Shown piece by piece: positions 8,978 through 16,327 of a stretch of DNA of 33,620 bases. Positions within the stretch are counted from its first letter, which is position 1. Each line of letters begins with the position of its first letter. The notes beneath the pieces were generated by a model that was given only the letters and a program-made list of their open reading frames with translations, ran no database searches and had not been told where the DNA came from. The translations under genes and the position numbers were made by a program. The stretch is from Myxococcales bacterium (lineage in GTDB: Bacteria > Myxococcota_A > Polyangia > Polyangiales > Polyangiaceae), in NCBI GenBank assembly GCA_016191785.1, contig JACPVJ010000155.1:1-33620 (forward strand), written 5' to 3'.

Positions 8978-11182
8978 GTGCGTTCACGCCTCGGGATCCT
9001 GGCGCTCGGTGTGCTCGCGCTCGGCTGCGGTGTCGACGAGCCCGTCGCGCGGGGTGCCCGGGTGCCGTTTCGACTGCCCGAGAGCGGAGTGCCGGCGTTC
9101 GGCGAGGTGCCGTGGCCGAGCGATCTGTACCTGGACCACTCGGGCTCGGTCGGCGAGGTGCCCGGTCTCGAGCGCGTCGCCAGCGAGCACGCCACGATCC
9201 AGCGCGGGCTATCGGCGCTCGACGGGTTCGGGCGCTCGACCGGCGCGCTGTTCTTCGTCGACGCCGAGGTCGACGCCGCCAGCCTGCCGCGGACCTTCGA
9301 CGAGGCCACCGACCCGGGCGCGAGCGTCCGGATCGTGGACGTGGATCCGAGCTCGCCGCACTTCAAGCAGAGCTACCCGGCCCAGGCCAAGCCGCTGACG
9401 TCGCTCGGCGCCGTCTCGGTCATCCCCGTGCCGGGCGTGGTGCTGCCGGCGGGCGTGCGGCACGCGGTGGTGCTGACCACCGGCGTGCTGACCACCGGCG
9501 GCATTCCGCTGGTCGCCGCCGAGGCATTCGACGCGATCACGCGCGCGCCGCGCACCGAGCCGGCGGCGAAGCTGTACGGCGAGGCGCTGGACGCCGTGGT
9601 CGAGAGCGGGGCCGCCGCGCGCGAGCAGATCGCCGCGCTGGCGGTGTTTCGTACCTCCGACCGGGCGCGGGAGCTGCCCGAGCTGCGCGCACGGCTGCGC
9701 GCGCTGCCCGAGCCCGAGCTGCTATTCGGCGACGCCGCGGCGCCCTACAGCTCGCAGATCTTCGGGGTGGCGAGCGCGGTGACGCTCACGAACTGGCTCG
9801 GGACGCCGGCCCTCGACGACGACGGCCTCGAGTGGCCGGGGGGCGACAACCCCGGAGGCATCGCCCACGATCAGATCGGCGTGGTCGCCCACGGCGCGTT
9901 CGTCGCGCCGTCGTTCCTGGACCAGGGCTCGAAGGCCTTCGAGAAGAATGCGGGCGGCGAGTACCGGCTGGTGAACGCGAAGGCCACCATCCCGGTCACG
10001 GTGGTGATCCCCAAGCAAGCGCCGCCGCCCGGCGGCTACCCGGTGGTGATCAACGGCCACGGTCTGTCCAACGATCGCGGCAGCATGCTCTCGGTGGCCA
10101 ACGAGCTGTGTCGAGCGGGCTTCGCGCTGATCGGCATCGACGACGTCTTGCACGGCGCCCGGGCGGGGATCGCCGATCTGAAGAACAACTACGCCGGCGC
10201 CTACCAGGGCCCAGACGGCATCCCCGACGACAAACCGCTGCCCCTCGGGTTCTTTGCCGGCTTCTCGGACTTCGTCGCGGTGCGCGATAACTTCCGCCAG
10301 ACGGTGCTCGATCAGACCAGCCTGGTGCGGCTGATCCAGAGCTCGAAGCTCGATCTCGGCCCCCTCGCCGCCGCCGCCGGGGGCGTGACACCCAAGCTCG
10401 ATCCGAAGCGCATCTACTGGAGCGGCGGGTCCCTGGGCGGGATCATGGGCACCATGACCCTGGCGGTCGAGCCGGAGATCCGGGGCGCGGCCCTGCAGGT
10501 GCCCGGGGCGAGCTTCGTGCAGCTGATCACCACCAGCTCGGCCAAGGTGGCGCCGCTGGTCACCTCGATCGCGACCACTGCGTTCGGGGTGCAAGGCGAC
10601 GAGGTGGTCGACGAGTACCACCCCGTGGCCCTGCTGCTCGCGATGGTCACCGAGCCCGGCGACCCGATCAGCTACGCGCCCCACGTGCTGGGCGACCCGA
10701 TCTCGAGCCGCGCCCCGGCAGACGTGATGATCACCTACGCCATGGGCGACGAGGTGCTGCCCAACATCTCGACCATCGCGCTGATGCGCGCGCTGGGGGT
10801 CGAGCTGGCCAGCCCCGCGCTCAGCCCGGTGCCCGGCCTGGTCACCCGAACGAGCCCGGTCAGCGCCAACCTGGCCGGGCACACGGCGGCGGCGGTGCAG
10901 TACTCCCCGGCCAACCATGGCCTGGGCTACGGCCGCTACGACTTGCGCGAGTTCATGCCCGGCGTGCCCCACCACGGCGACGAGCGCTTCCCGCGGCTGC
11001 CGGACTCGTTCACCATCGAGATGCCCGTGCGCGAGCACTCGCGTCAGCTCGCGAAGTTCTTTTCGAGTGCGCTCAGCGGGCCGGCGGTGGTCGAGGTCAC
11101 GGCGCCCCCCCGCGCGGATTTCGACGGCGACGGCGTGCTCGATGGCGACGACGCCGCGCCCTACGACCCCGGCGCGAAGTGA
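8978..11182 (+). CDS. Lipoprotein with alpha/beta-hydrolase core, relative of the 494-4216 protein
   Basis: The GTG at 8978 gives 734 residues; a TTG one codon earlier is also possible. The signal peptide ends in lipobox LALGC. PWPSD near residue 46 matches the IPFPND motif of the larger relative, and the following ALDGFG segment matches its DLEGFG. The hydrolase core has VVINGHGLSN (about 358-367) and the nucleophile elbow GGSLGG (about 483-488). The C-terminus ends in DFDGDGVLDGDDAAPYD, a thrombospondin-type-3-like calcium-binding motif. It lacks the insertions and Cys-rich tail of the 1240-residue protein. A secreted or surface esterase/lipase is inferred. Its last 22 bases overlap the convergent small lipoprotein gene. 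Confidence 0.82.
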   Translation: MRSRLGILALGVLALGCGVDEPVARGARVPFRLPESGVPAFGEVPWPSDLYLDHSGSVGEVPGLERVASEHATIQRGLSALDGFGRSTGALFFVDAEVDAASLPRTFDEATDPGASVRIVDVDPSSPHFKQSYPAQAKPLTSLGAVSVIPVPGVVLPAGVRHAVVLTTGVLTTGGIPLVAAEAFDAITRAPRTEPAAKLYGEALDAVVESGAAAREQIAALAVFRTSDRARELPELRARLRALPEPELLFGDAAAPYSSQIFGVASAVTLTNWLGTPALDDDGLEWPGGDNPGGIAHDQIGVVAHGAFVAPSFLDQGSKAFEKNAGGEYRLVNAKATIPVTVVIPKQAPPPGGYPVVINGHGLSNDRGSMLSVANELCRAGFALIGIDDVLHGARAGIADLKNNYAGAYQGPDGIPDDKPLPLGFFAGFSDFVAVRDNFRQTVLDQTSLVRLIQSSKLDLGPLAAAAGGVTPKLDPKRIYWSGGSLGGIMGTMTLAVEPEIRGAALQVPGASFVQLITTSSAKVAPLVTSIATTAFGVQGDEVVDEYHPVALLLAMVTEPGDPISYAPHVLGDPISSRAPADVMITYAMGDEVLPNISTIALMRALGVELASPALSPVPGLVTRTSPVSANLAGHTAAAVQYSPANHGLGYGRYDLREFMPGVPHHGDERFPRLPDSFTIEMPVREHSRQLAKFFSSALSGPAVVEVTAPPRADFDGDGVLDGDDAAPYDPGAK

Positions 11183-11547
11183 CCCGGTGCCGGCAGCGTG
11201 AGCTCGACCGAGTGCACGAAGCGCTCGCAGCCCCGGACCGGCGCGAGCTCGAGCACGCTGGCCTCGCCGCCCCGCTCGGCTCGGAGCTCCCAGCGGCCCT
11301 CGGGCAGGCGCTGGGTCGCGCAGGTGGTGAGTGAACGCTCGCGCCCACCCTGGCGGTCACGGGCGACGACCTCTTCCCCGCACAGCTCCTGGCCGGTGAG
11401 GTCGTCGCGCAGCGAAACCGAGACGTAGCTCGGGCAGTCGTAGGCCACCGCGGCGCCCGCCGAGAGCACGCCCACCGCTCCGCCGACGGCCACGACGTTG
11501 CAGCCCGAGAGGGCCAGGAGCCCGAGCGCAAGCCCGGCGCGGAGCAT
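11161..11547 (-). CDS. Small lipoprotein of unknown function
   Basis: The 128-residue protein has an N-terminal hydrophobic stretch and lipobox ALSGC (Cys16), followed by a second hydrophobic Val/Gly/Ala-rich segment. The remainder looks like a small beta-rich domain with four Cys (DC, LC, TC, GC contexts), suggesting a periplasmic or surface module. I recognise no family. The 3' end overlaps the 3' end of the convergent hydrolase lipoprotein by 22 bp. It lies 37 bp downstream of the DUF4349 gene on the same strand and may be cotranscribed with it. Confidence 0.7.
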   Translation of the reverse strand: MLRAGLALGLLALSGCNVVAVGGAVGVLSAGAAVAYDCPSYVSVSLRDDLTGQELCGEEVVARDRQGGRERSLTTCATQRLPEGRWELRAERGGEASVLELAPVRGCERFVHSVELTLPAPGHFAPGS

Positions 11548-11584
11548 GAACCGGTGAGTCGCCGGAGGGGGCGCTCGGGATCGG

Positions 11585-12430
11585 TCACGCTGCGGCGCGC
11601 AACATGCGGCGGAGGGCCAGGCGGCCCAGGAGGAAGCCGGGCAAGAGCACCAGCAAGAACACCGGCACCAGCACCCCGGCCAGGCGGATGCCGCCGATCA
11701 CGATGCCGGCTCCCACGTTGACCGTGTCGGCCGAGGCGCGCTTGGCGGCCCGGCCGAAGGCGCCGGTGGAGAACGCGACCAGCTGGCGCTCGCCCTGGAA
11801 GGTGACGGTGATGGTGCTGAGCGCGATCTGGGTGTCGAGCAGGCGTTTCTTGCCTTCGGCCTTCTCGATCTCGCCGCGGACCTCGGCCAGCTGCTTTTGC
11901 ACGCTTAGTAGATCCTCCACCCGGGTCGCGTTCTTCAGGATCTCCAGGTACTGCTCCTCGAGCTTCTTCTGGGTCTTGATTCGGGCTTCGAGGTCCACCC
12001 ACTCGTCGGTCACGTCGCGGCTCGAGAGGTTCTCGTGGCCCACGTGCTTGCCGAGTTTGCGCAACCCCTCGAGCGCCGCGTCGAGCCGGTCGGCGGAGAC
12101 GCGGAGCGTGACCCGGACGCTGCCGGGCTCTTCCCCGTCTTCGCTGGCTGTCGACAATGACTCGCTCGAAGCCAGGTATCCGCCGTGCGCTTCGGCGATC
12201 TTCGAGGCCTCGCGCTGGGCGGCGCCCGGAGAGGTCACCGTCATCGCCAGATCCGCGTTGCGGATCACCTTCCGCACCACCTGGCTTGCGCCGGCAGTCG
12301 GGTCGGTCGGGGCGGCCGGGGCGGCCGAGGCGGCGGGAGCCGCGCCGGCGTCCGCCTCGCGCTTGCAGCCGGAAACCACGCTGGCAAGCACGACCAAGAT
12401 CACGATGGGGAGGGCGCTTCTCGGGGCCAT
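11585..12430 (-). CDS. DUF4349 lipoprotein
   Basis: The ATG at 12430 gives 281 residues beginning with a signal peptide and lipobox VVSGC (Cys22); codons upstream in frame look non-coding. An Ala/Pro-rich linker leads to the DUF4349 core. This includes RNADLAMTV, an AHGGYLASSE segment, a long coiled coil around DEWVDLEARIKTQKKLEEQY and DLLSVQKQLAEVRGEIEKAE, then ALSTITVTF. A C-terminal transmembrane helix (PVFLLVLLPGFLLGRLALR) ends in basic residues. The family is widespread and its role is unknown. The helix plus lipid anchor would tether both ends to membrane. It is divergent from the 136-residue lipoprotein, with 64 bp between starts. Confidence 0.88.
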   Translation of the reverse strand: MAPRSALPIVILVVLASVVSGCKREADAGAAPAASAAPAAPTDPTAGASQVVRKVIRNADLAMTVTSPGAAQREASKIAEAHGGYLASSESLSTASEDGEEPGSVRVTLRVSADRLDAALEGLRKLGKHVGHENLSSRDVTDEWVDLEARIKTQKKLEEQYLEILKNATRVEDLLSVQKQLAEVRGEIEKAEGKKRLLDTQIALSTITVTFQGERQLVAFSTGAFGRAAKRASADTVNVGAGIVIGGIRLAGVLVPVFLLVLLPGFLLGRLALRRMLRAAA

Positions 12431-12494
12431 TTTCCCGAAGAACGCAGAGCTCGGCCTCGCCTTACACACCAGGGCTCGTCTATCGTCGGCGCCC

Positions 12495-12905
12495 ATGCGG
12501 GTCCTCTTCTTCTGCCTTGCGCTCGCGGCGACCGGTTGCGGCGGGCCGCGCTTCGTCAACTACACCCCGCATCAGCAGAAGACCGGGCTCGATCCGAAGA
12601 AGCTGTACGACGCGGCGGAGGGCACCCTGCTCGATCGGGGTTACCTGATCGCCGAGCGCGACGAGGCCCACTTCCGACTGGTGACCGAGCCCCGCACGCT
12701 GCTCGGCTCCGAGATCGGCAAGAGCAAGTTCCGCTATGCGTGGACCGTCGAGAGCGCGAGCGGCACGCTGAAGATCACGCTCGCGTGCAAAGAAGCCGGT
12801 GGCCTCGGCGATCCGGCGGACTGCAACCAGCAGGCGCCCGAGAAGATCGTCGCCGAGCAGGACGCGATCGCGTCTCAGGCCGTGCGCGAAGCCAAGGGGC
12901 CGTAG
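12495..12905 (+). CDS. Small lipoprotein of unknown function
   Basis: The ATG at 12495 gives 136 residues. The signal peptide is MRVLFFCLALAATGC with lipobox AATGC (Cys15). The mature part has a charged N-terminal segment (DPKKLYDAAEGTLLDRGYLI), then beta-strand-like stretches (SKFRYAWTVESASGTLKITL) and two further Cys that could form a disulfide. The pattern of a short helix followed by a sheet resembles small periplasmic lipoproteins, but I cannot name a family. It is divergent from the DUF4349 gene and ends one base before the convergent Cys-rich gene. Confidence 0.75.
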   Translation: MRVLFFCLALAATGCGGPRFVNYTPHQQKTGLDPKKLYDAAEGTLLDRGYLIAERDEAHFRLVTEPRTLLGSEIGKSKFRYAWTVESASGTLKITLACKEAGGLGDPADCNQQAPEKIVAEQDAIASQAVREAKGP

Positions 12906-12906
12906 C

Positions 12907-13425
12907 TCACGGCGCACAGGCGCAGGGCATCAGGAAACAGCCGTCGGTCGAGCACCGCGCCTCGCCGGGGGCGCCGCTCGGGCAGGTGCAGTCGTAGAGC
13001 TGGCTGGGGGTGCAGAGCTGCTTCCCGATGGGCTCGCAGACCCACATGCACTCTTTCCCGTAGCAATCGGGCGGCGAGGTGCCGATGGCGTGCTCCGTCA
13101 GGCAGTGCTCGAGCGCCACGCCGACGTCGTCACACTCGCTGCCCGTTGGGGGCCGGCCGCAGTGCAGGTGATCGGCGTCGACCTGGCAGGTCAGCGCCGC
13201 CTCGAGCTCGACGGCACACGCCTCGGCCCCGCGCGCGATCTCGCACGTGGCGGTGCACGTTGCGACGTCTGCCACGCAGCCTGCCTCGTGCCGGCGCTCG
13301 CAGGCCAGCGCGCAGAGCGCACCCGCGGGCGTCGCCGCGATGGCTGCGGGCTCGGGCTCCGGCGAGCACCGGAGGGAGCTGACGGTCAGCGCGACCGCGA
13401 GCGGAAGTCCACGCAGCCAGGGCAT
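12907..13425 (-). CDS. Cys-rich secreted protein
   Basis: The ATG at 13425 gives 172 residues with a signal peptide (MPWLRGLPLAVALTVSS). The following LRC is not a good lipobox because Arg sits at -1, so lipidation is uncertain. The mature protein has about 20 Cys, often spaced by three to eight residues, such as CALACERRHEAGC, CTATCEIARGAEAC and CTPSQLYDCTC. Such spacing implies an extensively disulfide-bonded extracellular domain of the sort common in polyangial genomes. No enzymatic motif is visible. It is last in a run of same-strand genes (two Bor-like lipoproteins and the crotonase protein), 99 bp after the crotonase stop. Confidence 0.72.
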   Translation of the reverse strand: MPWLRGLPLAVALTVSSLRCSPEPEPAAIAATPAGALCALACERRHEAGCVADVATCTATCEIARGAEACAVELEAALTCQVDADHLHCGRPPTGSECDDVGVALEHCLTEHAIGTSPPDCYGKECMWVCEPIGKQLCTPSQLYDCTCPSGAPGEARCSTDGCFLMPCACAP

Positions 13426-13524
13426 CGCCCTCGTCGAGGAGCATGCAGCGTGCCAACCCCGACGCTCGGCGGATCTCGACACGCCGAGCGAAAGCGTTGC
13501 GTGCCCGCCCCGGGGAGCCGCTGC

Positions 13525-14307
13525 TCATGCGCCGCGGAACACCGGGCTCCGGCTCTGCCGGAACGCGGCCACGGCTTCCTTCAGATCGTCGGTCGAGAAG
13601 TCCAGCGCCTGGCACGCCGCCTCGCGCTCGAGACCGGCGTCGAGGGCGGCGAGCAGCGGGGCCACGAGCGTCTCTTTGGCCTGCGCCACCGCGATCGGAG
13701 CGGCGCTGACGACGGCGCTGGTGAACGACTCGACCTGCTCGTCGAGCGCGGTCCGGGGCACCGCGACGTTCACCAGGCCGATGCGCGCGGCCTCGTCGCC
13801 CGAGATCAGCTTGCCGGTCAAGATCAGCTCACTCGCCTTCGCTGCACCGACCAGTCGCGGGAGCAGCACCGTGCAGCCCATGCCCGGGTGCAGACCGACG
13901 CGCACGAAATTGGCGCCCAGCTTGGCCTCGGTCGCGGCCAGTCGGACGTCACACGCCATGGCCAAGCACAGCCCCGCGCCGACCGCGGCGCCGTGGATCA
14001 CCGCGACGCTGGGCACGCGCAGGCGCGCGACCGCGAGGAAGCTCGAGTAGAACTGGATCATGTCGCGCCGGTTCTGCTCAGGCGCCTTGGTCGAGCTCTC
14101 TTCGATCAACGAGAAGTCACCGCCGGCGCAGAACGCGCGGCCCTCGCCCTGGATCAGCACCACTCGCGGCTCGCTCGCGGCGTTTAGCGCGTGCACCGCG
14201 TCCGTGACCAGCTGGCCCATCTCGGCGGTCATGGCGTTGTGCTTGTCCGGGCGGCACAGCACGATCCGCGCCACGGGCGCGATTTCGACTCGAACGGGGG
14301 CGGTCAT
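13525..14307 (-). CDS. Enoyl-CoA hydratase/isomerase (crotonase) superfamily protein
   Basis: The ATG at 14307 gives 260 residues, the usual size. Crotonase features are RPDKHNAMTAEM, GEGRAFCAGGDFS (oxyanion hole), HGAAVGAGLCLAMACDVRLA and GLHPGMGCTVLLPRLVG. Aligned by eye to rat mitochondrial hydratase, the position of Glu144 (GGGCELAM) is Cys here (GAGLCLAM). The position of Glu164 (QPEILLG) is Phe (ANFVRVG). Both glutamates needed for syn-hydration therefore appear to be missing, and hydratase activity is doubtful; another crotonase-type reaction such as isomerisation or thioester hydrolysis is possible. It follows the second Bor-like gene by 25 bp. Confidence 0.85.
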   Translation of the reverse strand: MTAPVRVEIAPVARIVLCRPDKHNAMTAEMGQLVTDAVHALNAASEPRVVLIQGEGRAFCAGGDFSLIEESSTKAPEQNRRDMIQFYSSFLAVARLRVPSVAVIHGAAVGAGLCLAMACDVRLAATEAKLGANFVRVGLHPGMGCTVLLPRLVGAAKASELILTGKLISGDEAARIGLVNVAVPRTALDEQVESFTSAVVSAAPIAVAQAKETLVAPLLAALDAGLEREAACQALDFSTDDLKEAVAAFRQSRSPVFRGA

Positions 14308-14332
14308 GGGCAGCGGTATAGCCCGGTGCAGC

Positions 14333-14728
14333 TCAGAAATCTGCCGGCGGCGCCGGAGGCGGGAAGCCACCGCTCGGCGCCGTGACGGGCGGCACGCCGT
14401 ACCCCTGGCGTGGCGGCGCGGTGGGCGCGCCCTTTTCGGCGCACACCAGCGAGACGGATTGAGGCGAGTAGATGAACCAGGTGACGAGATTCAACAAGGT
14501 GTGGAGCGGATCGGTCTCCGTGCGCACTTCGGCCCAGCCCTCCGGGCAGATCTTCGCGATCTCGTGGGGCCCACTGGCTTCGATCAGGCCGGCGGCGAAG
14601 CCGCTGTGCCAGCGCTCGTCGTAGCGATCCGGGGTTCGGCCCGGCGGGTGGCCCGAGCGCACCACCGTGCGAAAGCAACCGCTGGCCAAGAGCGCGCCGA
14701 TCGCGACCACCGCCCAGCGCCGGATCAT
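14333..14728 (-). CDS. Bor-like lipoprotein 2
   Basis: The ATG at 14728 overlaps the stop of the preceding Bor-like gene (ATGA), giving 131 residues. The signal peptide has lipobox LLASGC. The core, HSGFAAGLIEASGPHEIAKI to VTWFIYSPQSVSLVCA, follows the phage lambda Bor/Iss pattern. That pattern has a compact domain, a conserved CP or CG turn, and a hydrophobic segment ending in an IYTP or IYSP motif with a final Cys. The C-terminal 25 residues are Pro/Gly-rich and are an addition to the family. Bor proteins are outer-membrane lipoproteins linked to serum resistance in enterobacteria; the role in this organism is unknown. Confidence 0.72.
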   Translation of the reverse strand: MIRRWAVVAIGALLASGCFRTVVRSGHPPGRTPDRYDERWHSGFAAGLIEASGPHEIAKICPEGWAEVRTETDPLHTLLNLVTWFIYSPQSVSLVCAEKGAPTAPPRQGYGVPPVTAPSGGFPPPAPPADF

Positions 14729-15012
14729 CGGGGCTTCTCGCAGGTGATGGCCACCTTGCGTGGCGTGTAGATGCCGAGGGTGACCACGCTGACGGCCAGC
14801 GTGAACACGTCTTCGCCGACCCAGACCGCGTGCGCGCGGGCGGTCGGGCAGTGGTCGCGGACGTCGACCTCGGCTTCGCCCACAGCGCCGAGCACGTAGA
14901 AGTGTGCCCACTGGGTCTTCTCTTCGCCGGGCTTCACCCGCACGTCCACGAAGGTCGCGGCGCAGCCGGGGAGCGCCAGCGACAGCAGCAGGGCCCGCAG
15001 AAGTTGCGGCAT
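14725..15012 (-). CDS. Bor-like lipoprotein 1
   Basis: The ATG at 15012 gives 95 residues, about the length of lambda Bor (97). The signal peptide is MPQLLRALLLSLALPGC with lipobox ALPGC. The mature part matches Bor in order: AHFYVLGAVGEAEVDVRDHC, a short polar turn, then LAVSVVTLGIYTPRKVAITC. The TLGIYTP segment is essentially identical to the same region of Bor. It heads a coupled pair with Bor-like lipoprotein 2 and is divergent from the AMMECR1 gene, with 43 bp between starts, so both promoters must lie in that short spacer or overlap the genes. Confidence 0.78.
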   Translation of the reverse strand: MPQLLRALLLSLALPGCAATFVDVRVKPGEEKTQWAHFYVLGAVGEAEVDVRDHCPTARAHAVWVGEDVFTLAVSVVTLGIYTPRKVAITCEKPR

Positions 15013-15055
15013 CGCACCGGAACGTATCACCACGCCGCCGTGGCATACTCGCTCC

Positions 15056-15583
15056 GTGAGCGCGCTGGAACAGCTGAGCCGCGACCTGCCCGCGCTGGCG
15101 AGGCGGGCCATCGCTGCCCACCTTTCGGGAGAGCGGCCGAGCGCTGCGGCGCACCCCGGCGCGCCCGCGGCCGGCGTCTTCGTCACGCTGCGCAACCCGG
15201 ACGGAAGCTTGCGGGGCTGCATCGGCTCCATCGCCCCGGTCGAGCACGACGTGTTCGCCGAGACGGCGCGGAGCGCCGTGCTGGCCGCGACGCGGGATCC
15301 GCGGTTTCCGCCGGTTCGACCGGACGAGCTGCCGAGGCTCTCGATCGAGGTGAGCGTGCTCGCCCCGGACGAGCCGGTGAGTGGGCTGTCCGATCTCGAT
15401 CCCGAGCACTACGGCGTGATCGTGAGCGACGGGGCGGGTCGCCGCGGGCTGCTCTTGCCGGGCATCGACGGGGTGGACGATGCCGCGAGCCAGGTGGCCA
15501 TCGCTCGTCAGAAGGCCGGGATCGGAGCCGGGGAGCCGGTGCGCCTCTCGCGCTTTCGCGTGACGAAGGCGAAAGAGGCGTAG
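15056..15583 (+). CDS. amrA: AmmeMemoRadiSam system protein A (AMMECR1 domain)
   Basis: The GTG at 15056 gives 175 residues. The AMMECR1 hallmark LRGCIGS is at 52-58, preceded by GVFVTLRNPDGS and followed by RDPRFPPVRPDELPRLSIEVSVL and LLPGIDGVDDAASQVAIARQKAGI, all in family order. In many bacteria the domain occurs with a Memo protein and a radical-SAM protein (the AmmeMemoRadiSam set), suggesting a role in an uncharacterised radical-SAM modification. Neither partner is in this window. The exact reaction is unknown. Confidence 0.88.
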   Translation: MSALEQLSRDLPALARRAIAAHLSGERPSAAAHPGAPAAGVFVTLRNPDGSLRGCIGSIAPVEHDVFAETARSAVLAATRDPRFPPVRPDELPRLSIEVSVLAPDEPVSGLSDLDPEHYGVIVSDGAGRRGLLLPGIDGVDDAASQVAIARQKAGIGAGEPVRLSRFRVTKAKEA

Positions 15584-15657
15584 GGCGCGCTGACCGAGCT
15601 CGAATACGGCGGATGATTTTCGGTCGACCCCGGCCAATGTCGAGCTAGAAGCCGCCC

Positions 15658-16284
15658 ATGCAGAAGCTCGCCAAGGGCATCCACTCGTTCCAGAGTGGGT
15701 ACTTCGCGACTCACCGTCAGCTGTTCGAGCAGCTGGCGACGGCAGGGCAGCGGCCCGAGACGATGTTCATCACCTGCTCGGACTCGCGGGTGGTGCCCAC
15801 CCTGATCACCAACGCGGCGCCCGGCGAGCTGTTCTTGATCCGCAACGTGGGCAACGTGGTCCCACCCCCGACCCTGCCCGGCGGCACGGCCGCTGCCATG
15901 GAGTACGCGGTGGAAGTGCTCGGGGTCGAGAACATCATCGTCTGCGGGCACACGCAGTGCGGCGCCATCCAGGCCATCTTGCATCCCGAGACCGTCGCGC
16001 ATCTGCCCTACGTGAGCCGCTGGGTCGAGGGCGCGACGACCTTGAAGAGCATCTTGGCCGATCGCTACGGTGACCTGAGCGGTGAAGAGCTGGCCACCGC
16101 GGCGGTCCAAGAGAACGTGCTGCTCCAGGTCGAACACCTGAGGCAGTTCGAGTTCATCGAGAGTCGCCTCGCGGCCGGCAAGGTGCACATCAGCGCCTGG
16201 GTGTTCAAGATCGGCACCGGTCAGGTGTTCGACTACGACCCGGATCTGTGCGAGTTCGTCGAGCTCGCGGCCGCCGAGCGCTGA
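15658..16284 (+). CDS. Beta-class carbonic anhydrase
   Basis: The zinc enzyme interconverts CO2 and bicarbonate in the cytoplasm. The 208-residue length is normal. Zinc ligands are Cys40 in ITCSDSR (with the Asp42/Arg44 dyad), His98 and Cys101 in CGHTQCGA. FLIRNVGNVVPP and the AMEYAVEVLGVENIIVCGH strand-helix complete the signature. The N-terminal FATHRQLFEQLATAGQRPE helix is typical of the bacterial and plant-type clade. It lies 74 bp after amrA on the same strand and 43 bp before the murJ start, so readthrough is plausible, but no functional link is evident. Confidence 0.95.
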   Translation: MQKLAKGIHSFQSGYFATHRQLFEQLATAGQRPETMFITCSDSRVVPTLITNAAPGELFLIRNVGNVVPPPTLPGGTAAAMEYAVEVLGVENIIVCGHTQCGAIQAILHPETVAHLPYVSRWVEGATTLKSILADRYGDLSGEELATAAVQENVLLQVEHLRQFEFIESRLAAGKVHISAWVFKIGTGQVFDYDPDLCEFVELAAAER

Positions 16285-16327
16285 GCGCTTTTTGCCCCGG
16301 GGGGGCGGGCGGTGGTACTCGCCCGGG

